A DNA stretch of 7,608 nt from Gammaproteobacteria bacterium (GCA_009839585.1 VXPI01000327.1:5562-13169), one strand, 5' to 3'; positions 1 through 5,075 are shown, numbered from the stretch's first letter. Program-made: numbers and translations. Notes: generated by a model from the letters alone, not told the origin.

Positions 1-678
1 GTGCATGAACCCGAAGCAAAACGCAAGTTGATCGGAAACGTGTTCATCGAGATATTTGAACGGGAAGCTGAAAAAATCGAGGGGGCAAACTGGCTGGCAC
101 AAGGAACCATCTATCCCGATGTAATTGAGTCGGCAGCGGGTAAGTATGGAACATCAAAGGTGATCAAGTCACACCATAATGTGGGTGGTCTGCCTGAGCG
201 GATGAAGCTCAGGCTTCTTGAGCCATTGCGGGAGCTGTTCAAGGATGAGGTCAGGAGGATTGGTCACGAGCTGGGGCTGCCGGAAGTGATTATCAATCGT
301 CATCCTTTCCCCGGTCCCGGTTTGGGAGTCAGGATTCTGGGTGAGGTCAAGCAAGAGTATGCCGAGCAGTTGAAGCTGGCTGATGCGATTTATATCGAGG
401 AATTGAGGAACCACAACCTCTATGATGAGACCAGTCAGGCTTTTGCCGTGTTTTTGCCGATAAAGTCTGTCGGGGTGGTTGGTGACAACCGTGCATATGA
501 GTATGTGATTGCTCTTCGGGCAGTCGAGACGGTAGATTTCATGACTGCAAACTGGAAGCGGTTACCCTATGATCTTCTGGACCGTGTCTCCAACCGAATC
601 ATCAATGAGGTTCGTGGAATCAGCAGGGTGACCTATGATATTTCCGGAAAACCGCCTGCAACAGTAGAGTGGGAGTAA
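1..678 (+). CDS. guaA: GMP synthase (glutamine-hydrolysing), C-terminal part, 5' truncated by window edge
   Basis: GuaA converts XMP to GMP using ATP and ammonia from glutamine, the last step of guanine nucleotide synthesis in the cytoplasm. The 225 visible residues are the end of the ATP pyrophosphatase domain and the whole dimerisation domain. Seen here: the [11 protein letters not shown] segment (residues 34-44), [19 protein letters not shown] (58-76), the [15 protein letters not shown] signature (101-115), and the family C-terminus ending [12 protein letters not shown] before a TAA stop. The usual length is about 525 residues, so roughly 300 are missing to the left. The first GTG in the window is an internal codon and not a start. 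No frameshift or missing signature residue is visible. No rho-independent terminator with a T-run follows the stop; the next strong hairpin is about 90 bases downstream. Confidence 0.97.
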   Translation: MHEPEAKRKLIGNVFIEIFEREAEKIEGANWLAQGTIYPDVIESAAGKYGTSKVIKSHHNVGGLPERMKLRLLEPLRELFKDEVRRIGHELGLPEVIINRHPFPGPGLGVRILGEVKQEYAEQLKLADAIYIEELRNHNLYDETSQAFAVFLPIKSVGVVGDNRAYEYVIALRAVETVDFMTANWKRLPYDLLDRVSNRIINEVRGISRVTYDISGKPPATVEWE

Positions 679-697
679 TTCTGCTAACTACCTTGAA

Positions 698-1006
698 GTG
701 CTGGAGGCTTTTGAATCCCGCTTTCATGAGGATGAGTGTCCCGTCCACTCGTTTCCGGAACTGTCACATGCCGCCTGGCGGCATGAGGAAGTGGAAGCCA
801 CGTTCGACGCAGAGGTCAAGGTTAAACCCATCGAACCGTATTCCATCGATGAAATTCTTGCAGATGGAAACCATTTTCATGTGGGTAAGGAGTGTTTTCG
901 GTGTCCTGCTCTGTCGTTTTTCCTGTACAGATTCGGTCAATCCTGTTTCGTTTGCGGGGCTATCATGAAAAATTTTCTCCACCGGTACATTTTGGTCTAT
1001 GTCTGA
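698..1006 (+). other. Open frame of unknown identity, possible gene remnant downstream of guaA
   Basis: I do not recognise this gene with confidence. The frame is open from about 668 to a TGA at 1004-1006. The first usable start is GTG at 698, but no Shine-Dalgarno sequence precedes it. The sequence looks protein-like: it is acidic in the first 50 residues, then reads KPIEPYSIDEILADG, then C-x2-C-x13-C-x2-C with a hydrophobic stretch between the cysteine pairs. The PYSIDEILADG stretch resembles the segment that precedes the P-loop in McrB-like AAA ATPases, but no P-loop follows, so at best this would be a decayed fragment. The 3' end overlaps the end of higA on the other strand by 10 bases. 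It may be a broken insertion-site remnant or a chance open frame. Confidence 0.25.
767..785. repeat. Perfect 9-bp inverted repeat (hairpin) downstream of guaA
   Basis: CATGCCGCC and GGCGGCATG are perfect inverted copies around a single T at 776, so an 8-bp stem with a 3-nt loop can form in either transcript. It is GC-rich and lies 89 bases after the guaA stop. There is no T-run on either side, so it is not a classical intrinsic terminator. It could still slow or stabilise the guaA transcript end, or be a REP-like palindrome. It also lies inside the uncertain open frame at 698-1006. Confidence 0.5.
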
Positions 1007-1365
1007 GCTTGCGCTGGCTTGATCAGTGACTCTGCCGGAATGCCCAGACCTTCGTGGAGTTTCCATATCATCTTCAAGGTCAGCGAGCGTTTGTGATTGA
1101 GAATTTCGTATACACGATTTCTTTTGCCTATCATCGGTTCTAAGTCTTTTGCAGTTAGGCCCTTCCGCTCCATTTCGAACTTGATTGCCTCAACAGGATC
1201 AGGCAAGTCCATCGGAAAGTGCCGGACCTCATAAGCCTCGATCAGCGCAACCATGACATCCAGTTTTTCACCTTCCGGTGTATCTGGTCCTGCCGCCATC
1301 AGGCTTTCAATTTCACTCAATGCCGCTTTGTATTGGTCATCAGTCCTGATCGGTTTAATTTCCAT
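997..1365 (-). CDS. higA: HigA-type antitoxin, XRE helix-turn-helix protein
   Basis: This is the antitoxin of a higBA module. Family members bind and neutralise the HigB mRNA interferase and repress their own promoter. The product is 122 residues. Residues 1-55 are the acidic N-terminal helical part (MEIKPIRTDDQYKAALSEIE), which in related proteins carries the spacing and dimer contacts. Residues 58-115 form the XRE-type helix-turn-helix, with LTAKDLEPMIGKRNRVYEI (70-88) as the DNA-binding core. I chose ATG at 1365 over the TTG just before it because GGAGG (minus strand, about 1373-1377) lies 7 bases upstream of the ATG. It follows higB by 17 bases and so is the second gene of a toxin-first operon. 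No defect is visible. Confidence 0.92.
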   Translation of the reverse strand: MEIKPIRTDDQYKAALSEIESLMAAGPDTPEGEKLDVMVALIEAYEVRHFPMDLPDPVEAIKFEMERKGLTAKDLEPMIGKRNRVYEILNHKRSLTLKMIWKLHEGLGIPAESLIKPAQAQT

Positions 1366-1382
1366 CAATAGTCCTCCGGTAG

Positions 1383-1685
1383 TTAAATGGTTTGTGCATC
1401 AACCTTGTCGTATTGAGTATGGGTTCCAATAAAGCGGATGTAGACAACCCTGTAGGAGTAGTTGATCCAGACGACAAGCCGATACCTGTTTCCTACGATA
1501 TTGACAACCACTCGGCCATCTTTAAGTATGCTGGCATTCCCGAAATCCCGCTTAACTCCGGCAGGCGAGTCCCAGTCGGCATGAAGGGCGTGACGATACC
1601 AGACCAATGTCGGTTCTCTGGCACCCCTATACTCTGGGTTTTCTTCCCAGAAGGATTTCAACGTCGAGAGTGCGATGATTCTCAT
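1383..1685 (-). CDS. higB: HigB-type toxin, RelE-superfamily mRNA interferase
   Basis: HigB toxins cleave mRNA on the ribosome and stop growth until bound by HigA. The product is 100 residues, the usual length. It matches the HigB pattern along its whole length: start MRIIALSTLKSFWEENPEYR, the DWDSPAGVKRDF segment (38-48), the beta-strand core RVVVNIVGNRYRLVVWINYS (58-77), and the end VVYIRFIGTHTQYDKVDA (80-97). The start is ATG at 1685; no strong Shine-Dalgarno sequence is seen in front of it, which would keep toxin synthesis low compared with HigA. It is the first gene of the operon, with higA 17 bases downstream. No truncation is visible. It is likely controlled by the promoter and palindrome at 1716-1761. 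Confidence 0.93.
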   Translation of the reverse strand: MRIIALSTLKSFWEENPEYRGAREPTLVWYRHALHADWDSPAGVKRDFGNASILKDGRVVVNIVGNRYRLVVWINYSYRVVYIRFIGTHTQYDKVDAQTI

Positions 1686-1715
1686 GTGTTCAGCAGAATA
1701 CTCCCAAAATGGGAC

Positions 1716-1725
1716 TATTGCAATA
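1716..1725. promoter_or_regulatory. Palindrome TATTGCAATA, candidate HigA operator
   Basis: A perfect 10-bp palindrome sits at the predicted transcription start of higBA, 30 bases upstream of the toxin start. HigA-type antitoxins bind short palindromes in this position to repress their own operon. The assignment is inference from position and symmetry. Confidence 0.4.
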
Positions 1726-1726
1726 A

Positions 1727-1755
1727 ATTTTATTTGGTTGCACGACTTTGATCAA
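1727..1755 (-). promoter_or_regulatory. Putative sigma-70 promoter of higBA
   Basis: On the minus strand TTGATC (1755-1750) and TAAAAT (1732-1727) are 17 bases apart. The -10 matches the consensus in 5 of 6 positions and the -35 in 4 of 6. The predicted start is near 1720, giving a leader of about 35 bases before the higB ATG. The -35 overlaps the FNR-type box at 1748-1761, and the start overlaps the palindrome at 1716-1725. Confidence 0.5.
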
Positions 1756-1761
1756 TGTCAA
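1748..1761. promoter_or_regulatory. FNR/ANR-type box upstream of higBA
   Basis: TTGATCAATGTCAA matches the FNR/ANR consensus TTGAT-N4-ATCAA at 9 of 10 defined positions (the minus strand reads TTGAC-ATTG-ATCAA). It overlaps the predicted -35 of higBA, with its centre about 34 bases upstream of the predicted start. That is closer than the usual activating position near -41, so it could repress, or the true start may be a few bases further on. Confidence 0.4.
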
Positions 1762-2069
1762 AAACTGGTTATCCTGCACAAATAGTGTTTGAGCAAGGCA
1801 TTGGATGTTAAGGATTTATGTAGAACTGGGTACATTCTTTCGAATTGTTTGGGAATAGCATTTTTGTTGCCAAAGAGGTATCTTGTGGTTTCTGGCATGA
1901 TGGAACTTCCATTCCCGACTGTTGATGTCGGTCCGGGGTTGCATGGCGCTACTGAATTGCCAGACATGTTGTGGGACAGGCATCCGAAGCACTTTCTCGC
2001 CTCCAGACAATACCAGGGATCACCTGCCTGTTCCACCAAAATCATCCAGTCTGAACTCCAAAACTTGAG
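1762..2069. other. Gene-free stretch between higBA and the tacT remnant
   Basis: About 300 bases in which no gene can be supported. Frames are open on both strands (1789-2154 plus, 1758-2045 minus, 1816-2010 minus), but none has a convincing ribosome binding site or a recognisable domain. The plus-strand frame also runs into the reverse strand of the tacT remnant. A 7-bp inverted pair, TCTGGCA (1891-1897) and TGCCAGA (1958-1964), is present. This may be non-coding sequence brought in with one of the TA loci. Confidence 0.5.
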
Positions 2070-2590
2070 TTACAGTGTTTCCAGCGACTCCATCGGTGCA
2101 AATAGCTTCATCGGGTTGTTTGTCAATGGTAAAAAGAAATCGAAGCAGCTGTAAAAGATCAATGCATCTTGATCTAGCACATCAATAACGATACCCAGAG
2201 CGGGTATACCCCTTGGATTGCATGATATTTGGTAAGCGTGTCTGAGCGCATGCATCAATGTTTTCGCCCCCAGTCCTTGACGATGGAAACGTTGATCTAT
2301 GCCGAGTTTGGCAAGCAGGATTACGGGTACAGGATAACGCGGCAAGCGGGATGGATTCGGTAGTTTTTTACGACCCAATGTCAGGTGAGCCAGAGTATAG
2401 TAGGCAGCCACGTGCGACTTCTCCTGAATGTCTTTCCAATGCATAGGATAGAACGAAGGCGGCTCATGTTCACCGCCATGTTCTTTGCCGCATAGCAGTG
2501 AAAATAAGTATTAATGCTTTCCTTGCTACAATCAAATGATTTGACATTGATTACATTCGGATCCAAGGAAAAAAAATCAGTGGTTGGCAT
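2070..2590 (-). pseudogene. TacT-like GNAT acetyltransferase toxin, disrupted by frameshifts
   Basis: TacT/AtaT-type toxins acetylate aminoacyl-tRNA and block translation. The start overlaps the antitoxin gene by 14 bases, as is usual for this pair. The N-terminal part begins at ATG 2590 (MPTTDFFSLDPN) and includes SFDCSKESINTYFHCYAAKN, typical of the family. After NMSR near 2461 the frame is lost: a second frame gives AFVLSYALE (about 2460-2434), and a third, from about 2440, gives KSHVAAYYTLAHLTL. The rest is a normal GNAT core: RYPVPVILLAKLGIDQRFHR, then QGLGAKTLMHALRHAYQ (acetyl-CoA loop), DVLDQDALIFY, and the family end NNPMKLFAPMESLETL. So two small indels, at about 2461 and 2440, best explain it. 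The product as read is probably inactive. A sequencing error is the main alternative. Confidence 0.85.
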
Positions 2591-2864
2591 TCAGCACGAA
2601 GCCCTCTTTATCAAGTGCTTGTGCCGCCTTACGCATCTTGGCCGTTGGCGTAGGTGGGTTGTCACAGGCCTCGCAAAAAGCATCGAACTGCTCATTGGTC
2701 AGTCGAATACTGCTGTAGGCTTCTATCGTTTCTGGCGCATGTTGTTTTACAAGCTGAGTCACATACGCTTTAATGCTGGTTAGGCCAGAAGCGCATGCAG
2801 CGCGCTCTGCCAGCGCATAAGTTTCTTCATCCCACTGCATTTCATAACGTAAAACTTTCGGCAT
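2577..2864 (-). CDS. TacA-like (DUF1778) ribbon-helix-helix antitoxin
   Basis: This is the antitoxin of a DUF1778/GNAT pair. Such proteins dimerise through an N-terminal ribbon-helix-helix that binds operator DNA, and block the acetyltransferase with the C-terminal tail. The product is 95 residues. Residues 5-42 (LRYEMQWDEETYALAERAAC onward) fit the ribbon and two helices. Residues 52-90 hold SIRLTNEQFDAFCEACDNPP and then KMRKAAQALDKEGF, the typical DUF1778 C-terminus. The start at ATG 2864 is well supported: GGAGG at 2875-2871 lies 6 bases upstream. The reading frame is intact, while the overlapping toxin gene is broken. The product may therefore persist as a lone antitoxin or as a repressor of its own promoter. 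Confidence 0.88.
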   Translation of the reverse strand: MPKVLRYEMQWDEETYALAERAACASGLTSIKAYVTQLVKQHAPETIEAYSSIRLTNEQFDAFCEACDNPPTPTAKMRKAAQALDKEGFVLNANH

Positions 2865-2884
2865 GTTAAACCTCCAAATACTGG

Positions 2885-2934
2885 TTACGGAAAAAATATT
2901 CGTAATGATATACTATTACGTAATATATCCGTAA
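2885..2934. promoter_or_regulatory. Operator/promoter region of the tacA-like gene with repeated TTACG/CGTAA half-sites
   Basis: The 50 bases upstream of tacA carry five TTACG/CGTAA half-sites (2885-2889, 2901-2905, 2916-2920, 2920-2924, 2930-2934). The outer pair extends to TTACGGA (2885-2891) and TCCGTAA (2928-2934). The inner pair forms the perfect 12-bp palindrome TATTACGTAATA (2914-2925). This is the kind of multi-site operator expected for a ribbon-helix-helix antitoxin. A -10-like TATCAT on the minus strand lies within it, but the -35 is not clear. Confidence 0.6.
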
Positions 2935-3277
2935 AAACAGCAATCTATCCCTTCTCGTGTGCCCGAATCTGGATTCTTGGGGCCCCTGATCCTCCCACTC
3001 ACTGCTTCAGCAAGAAGCAGTAAATCCAGTCATTGTTACCCGAATCAAAACTAGATGGAATGCCAGCATTCCAGAATTATTATTCACTACAAAAAGATGC
3101 ATTAGCCCTAATCCATAAATAGAGCAGTCCGCGGCAGATGCGAAGTCTTATGCGGCGTGAGTTTGGTCCCCGAAGCTGGAATCACCCATTGGGTGAAACT
3201 TCCGAACCTTCAAGAACCACGCCATGCCAGGCGTTGAACGTATTTCCATGTTTTCTATTTTGGGATTAGGGATTAGG
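2935..3277. other. Gene-free intergenic stretch rich in inverted repeats
   Basis: No gene of normal size can be supported in these roughly 340 bases. They hold several inverted repeats: ACTGCTT/AAGCAGT (3001-3007 with 3015-3021), TGGAATGC/GCATTCCA (3056-3063 with 3066-3073), the long hairpin at 3154-3223, and CCCTAATCC/GGATTAGGG (3106-3114 with 3263-3271). A 7-base tandem direct repeat GGGATTA occurs at 3262-3275. The density of palindromes suggests a small mobile or repeated element. Confidence 0.5.
3154..3223. repeat. 70-nt imperfect hairpin, candidate dispersed repeat or structured RNA
   Basis: Read on the minus strand, successive blocks pair in order: GGCGTG with CACGCC, GTTC with GGAC (one G-U pair), GAAG with CTTC, GGAA with TTCC, and TCACCC with GGGTGA around the loop AAT. 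Small internal loops separate the blocks. The same bases contain a 25-codon ORF on the minus strand (ATG 3225 to TAA 3148), beginning MAWFLKVRKF, without a good ribosome binding site. I give no function. The 9-bp inverted pair at 3106-3114 and 3263-3271 encloses the hairpin. Confidence 0.5.
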
Positions 3278-3306
3278 TTGTCTTTTGCCTCTTTTTGGTG
3301 TAAAAC
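3278..3306 (+). promoter_or_regulatory. Putative promoter of the ParD-like/RelE-type operon
   Basis: TTGTCT (3278-3283) and TAAAAC (3301-3306) are 17 bases apart, each matching the sigma-70 consensus in 4 of 6 positions. The predicted start is near 3313, giving a leader of about 26 bases before the antitoxin ATG. The -10 lies inside the inverted repeat at 3299-3326, which fits autorepression. Confidence 0.5.
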
Positions 3307-3326
3307 TCAAAAATCAAGATTTTACA
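3299..3326. promoter_or_regulatory. Nested inverted repeat, candidate operator of the ParD-like antitoxin
   Basis: TGTAAAA (3299-3305) and TTTTACA (3320-3326) are perfect inverted copies 14 bases apart. Inside, AAAATC (3310-3315) and GATTTT (3318-3323) form a second perfect pair. The block covers the predicted -10 and transcription start and ends at the ribosome binding site, a usual place for a TA autorepressor. Binding by the antitoxin is inferred. Confidence 0.45.
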
Positions 3327-3338
3327 GGAGACAGAGAA

Positions 3339-3557
3339 ATGCCAATGTCCGTGAAGCTTTCTGACAAATTGATTCATGAAGTACGTCAATACAGCATCGT
3401 TTACCGCCGTTCGATCCCGAAACAAATTGAATACTGGGCAATGATCGGAAAAATCGCCGAAGAAAATCCTGATCTACCCTATAGTTTCATTAAAGGTATT
3501 CTTCTGGCTCAACAAGAAGTTGTAGAGGGCGAATTGTCCCCTTTTGAGTTCGGTTGA
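3339..3557 (+). CDS. ParD-like antitoxin
   Basis: This is a short antitoxin of the ParD-like family, paired with the RelE-type toxin that follows. The product is 72 residues. Residues 3-30 (MSVKLSDKLIHEVRQYSIVY onward) fit a ribbon-helix-helix DNA-binding part. SIPKQIEYWAMIGKIAEENP (residues 25-44) is the family signature, with the conserved W/IGKIAE segment. The C-terminal tail (IKGILLAQQEVVEGELSPFE) is acidic and probably wraps the toxin. ATG 3339 is chosen because AGGAG (3326-3330) lies 8 bases upstream; an in-frame TTG at 3285 has no such site and would start within the promoter. The toxin gene starts 6 bases after the stop, in the same frame. Confidence 0.85.
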   Translation: MPMSVKLSDKLIHEVRQYSIVYRRSIPKQIEYWAMIGKIAEENPDLPYSFIKGILLAQQEVVEGELSPFEFG

Positions 3558-3563
3558 TCAAAA

Positions 3564-3836
3564 TTGAAAGTCCTGCAAACGAACAGTTTCATGAAGGCTG
3601 CCAAAAAGTTGCATGCCAATCAAAAAGTCGATCTGGATGAGGCAGTGAAGGCCATTATCAACGATCCGGAGATCGGACAGTCCAAGATTGGAAATCTTTC
3701 CGGTGTTAAGGTTTATAAATTCAAAATGGTGAAACAGCTGGCCTTGATTGCCTATACTTACGAAAGTCAGGCAATCACCTTGATGTTGCTGGCTCTTGGA
3801 ACACGCCAGAATTTTTACCGGGATCTCGAAAAATAG
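3564..3836 (+). CDS. RelE/ParE-superfamily toxin
   Basis: The product is 90 residues, the normal length for this family. It matches RelE/ParE-type toxins throughout: MKVLQTNSFMKAAKKLHANQ, LDEAVKAIINDPEIGQSKIG (24-43), the core VKVYKFKMVKQLALIAYTYE (48-67), and the end TLMLLALGTRQNFYRDLEK. Whether it cleaves mRNA or poisons gyrase cannot be told from sequence; the VYKFKM core and the FYRDL end favour a RelE-like fold. The start must be TTG at 3564, because the antitoxin stop TGA (3555-3557) is in the same frame, only two codons lie between, and an ATG start at 3591 would lose the conserved N-terminus. No Shine-Dalgarno sequence is seen, so translation is probably coupled to the antitoxin, keeping toxin levels low. 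The gene is complete. Confidence 0.87.
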   Translation: MKVLQTNSFMKAAKKLHANQKVDLDEAVKAIINDPEIGQSKIGNLSGVKVYKFKMVKQLALIAYTYESQAITLMLLALGTRQNFYRDLEK

Positions 3837-3959
3837 GTTTGCTCGAAAAGTTGTGTAGATTTGCTTCATCGACCGCACATGCTGGACGGGTTAGCTGTTG
3901 ATTGATAATGAAGAGATGCCTGTTTGCGGGGTGACGAAGCAGTTCTGAATAAATGAGCC

Positions 3960-4421
3960 ATGAGTCAAAGAAATCTGGATATCGAATTCATGTCCGCCGC
4001 GGTTTCGTTGGCGAGGGAATCTCTATCCATTGGCGAAGTTCCTGTAGGTGCTGTAGTGGTCAAGGAGGGAAAAATGATTGGCAAGGGATTTAATTGCCCC
4101 ATACAGACACAGGATCCAACATCGCATGCTGAAATCCGGGCAATTCGTTCCGCAGCCAGTGTTCTTGGCAATTACCGTCTAAATGGAACGACTCTTTATG
4201 TGACGCTGGAACCCTGTATTATGTGTGTCGGCGCCATATTGAATGCCCGAATTGAACGGGTTGTTTTCGCAGCACGCGATCAACGCTATGGTGCTGCAGG
4301 AAGCCAGATCAACCTTCTTGACTCGCCGTTCATGAATCATCGTTGCCGCATTGAAAGTGGAATTCTCGCAAATCAATCGAGCGCCATGATCAAGGCATTT
4401 TTCGAGGAGAGAAGGCCTTGA
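3960..4421 (+). CDS. tadA: tRNA-specific adenosine deaminase TadA
   Basis: TadA deaminates adenosine 34 to inosine in the anticodon of tRNA-Arg(ACG), which allows wobble reading; it is generally essential. The product is 153 residues and shows the full cytidine/deoxycytidylate deaminase zinc site: HAE at residues 56-58 (H56 zinc ligand, E58 proton shuttle) and PCIMC at 85-89 (C86 and C89 zinc ligands). GEVPVGAVVV (25-34), the GNYRLNGTTLYVTLEPC segment (70-86) and AARDQRYGAAGS also fit the family. ATG 3960 is the first possible start, since an in-frame TGA lies at 3954-3956; no clear ribosome binding site precedes it. In many gammaproteobacteria tadA lies close to guaA; here the TA loci separate them. 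Its stop directly abuts that of the convergent SCO gene. Confidence 0.95.
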   Translation: MSQRNLDIEFMSAAVSLARESLSIGEVPVGAVVVKEGKMIGKGFNCPIQTQDPTSHAEIRAIRSAASVLGNYRLNGTTLYVTLEPCIMCVGAILNARIERVVFAARDQRYGAAGSQINLLDSPFMNHRCRIESGILANQSSAMIKAFFEERRP

Positions 4422-5075
4422 TCAGGATGCTTCGGAATAAAATTCCAGTATCTCGATAAAACGCGAGACCAGATGCTCACTGTCATGAGGATGATGATAA
4501 ATGGATGCCAGGGTAGAATCCGGAGAGATCAGGAATATCGAACCACTGTGTGCGACCAGATAATGTTGATCACCAGGTTCGTGCTCATCAATGGAATAGG
4601 GGACTCCAAGTTGCCGGGTTAGTGAATCGACCTGGTCCTTGTTGCCCGTTGCTGCAATAAAGTTGTCCCCGTAATATTGGATGTACCGGCTTAAGTGTTC
4701 AGGCGTGTCTCTCTCGCCATCAACCGATACGAACAGAAAATTGATGGAGTCAGTATCCACCGAACTGTCTTCCTGTAGCAAGTCTCGTGATTCCCGCAAC
4801 AGGTTCATGGTGATCGGGCAGATATCGGGACAATGGGTATATCCAAAAAACACGAAATTCCATTTTGAATCCAAATTTTCAATTCCAAACGGCGAGCCAT
4901 CAGTGCTCACCATCTGGAATTCGGACAATGCCTTTTGGTCCGGCCAGAAAAAATTATCGATCTCCGGCACTTCCTGCACATAGCGTACCGGCAGATTGAA
5001 CCCAAATAACTGAAGATAAATTCCAGCAGCCAATGCAGCGACTCCTAAAATGATCAATCGAAAATTAATGAACAT
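4422..5075 (-). CDS. SCO1/SenC family copper chaperone, membrane anchored
   Basis: SCO proteins bind copper in the periplasm and help assemble the CuA centre of cytochrome c oxidase. The product is 217 residues from ATG 5075. Residues 5-27 are a hydrophobic anchor (RLIILGVAALAAGIYLQLFG) with short polar residues before it. The thioredoxin-like domain carries FGYTHCPDICP (77-87) with the copper-binding cysteines C82 and C86, VSVDGERDTPEHLSRYI (117-133), and the third ligand His176 in HYLVAHSGSIFLI. The open frame continues upstream to 5225 and there holds a CPRC pair, but it would overlap the divergent gene and bury the anchor, so the shorter start is preferred. No strong ribosome binding site is seen. 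No cytochrome oxidase gene lies in the window. Confidence 0.9.
   Translation of the reverse strand: MFINFRLIILGVAALAAGIYLQLFGFNLPVRYVQEVPEIDNFFWPDQKALSEFQMVSTDGSPFGIENLDSKWNFVFFGYTHCPDICPITMNLLRESRDLLQEDSSVDTDSINFLFVSVDGERDTPEHLSRYIQYYGDNFIAATGNKDQVDSLTRQLGVPYSIDEHEPGDQHYLVAHSGSIFLISPDSTLASIYHHPHDSEHLVSRFIEILEFYSEAS

Noticed and set aside
764..1066. Minus-strand frame opposite the unknown frame after guaA
   Set aside because: It overlaps the coding end of higA in another frame and has no start signal or family likeness.
1366..1368. TTG one codon before the higA ATG as start
   Set aside because: Spacing of only 4 bases from GGAGG; the ATG at 1365 has 7.
1758..2045. 95-codon minus-strand frame in the same gap
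   Set aside because: No start signal and no family likeness; its end runs into the higBA promoter region.
1789..2154. 121-codon plus-strand frame between higB and tacT
   Set aside because: No ribosome binding site or recognisable domain, and its 3' quarter is the reverse strand of the clear tacT remnant.
2569..2576. Run of eight A (T on the minus strand) at the start of tacT as a programmed frameshift site
   Set aside because: The frame is correct on both sides of the run; the breaks lie more than 100 bases further on, where no slippery sequence is evident.
3001..3021. ACTGCTT/AAGCAGT hairpin as a terminator
   Set aside because: No T-run follows on either strand, and no gene ends nearby in the right direction.
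3121..3240. Integron attC site
   Set aside because: The hairpin is attC-like in size, but the conserved outer GTTRRRY-type boxes are not present and no integrase or cassette array is seen.
3285..3338. TTG at 3285 as start of the ParD-like antitoxin
   Set aside because: It lies inside the predicted promoter, lacks a ribosome binding site, and the added residues do not fit the family.
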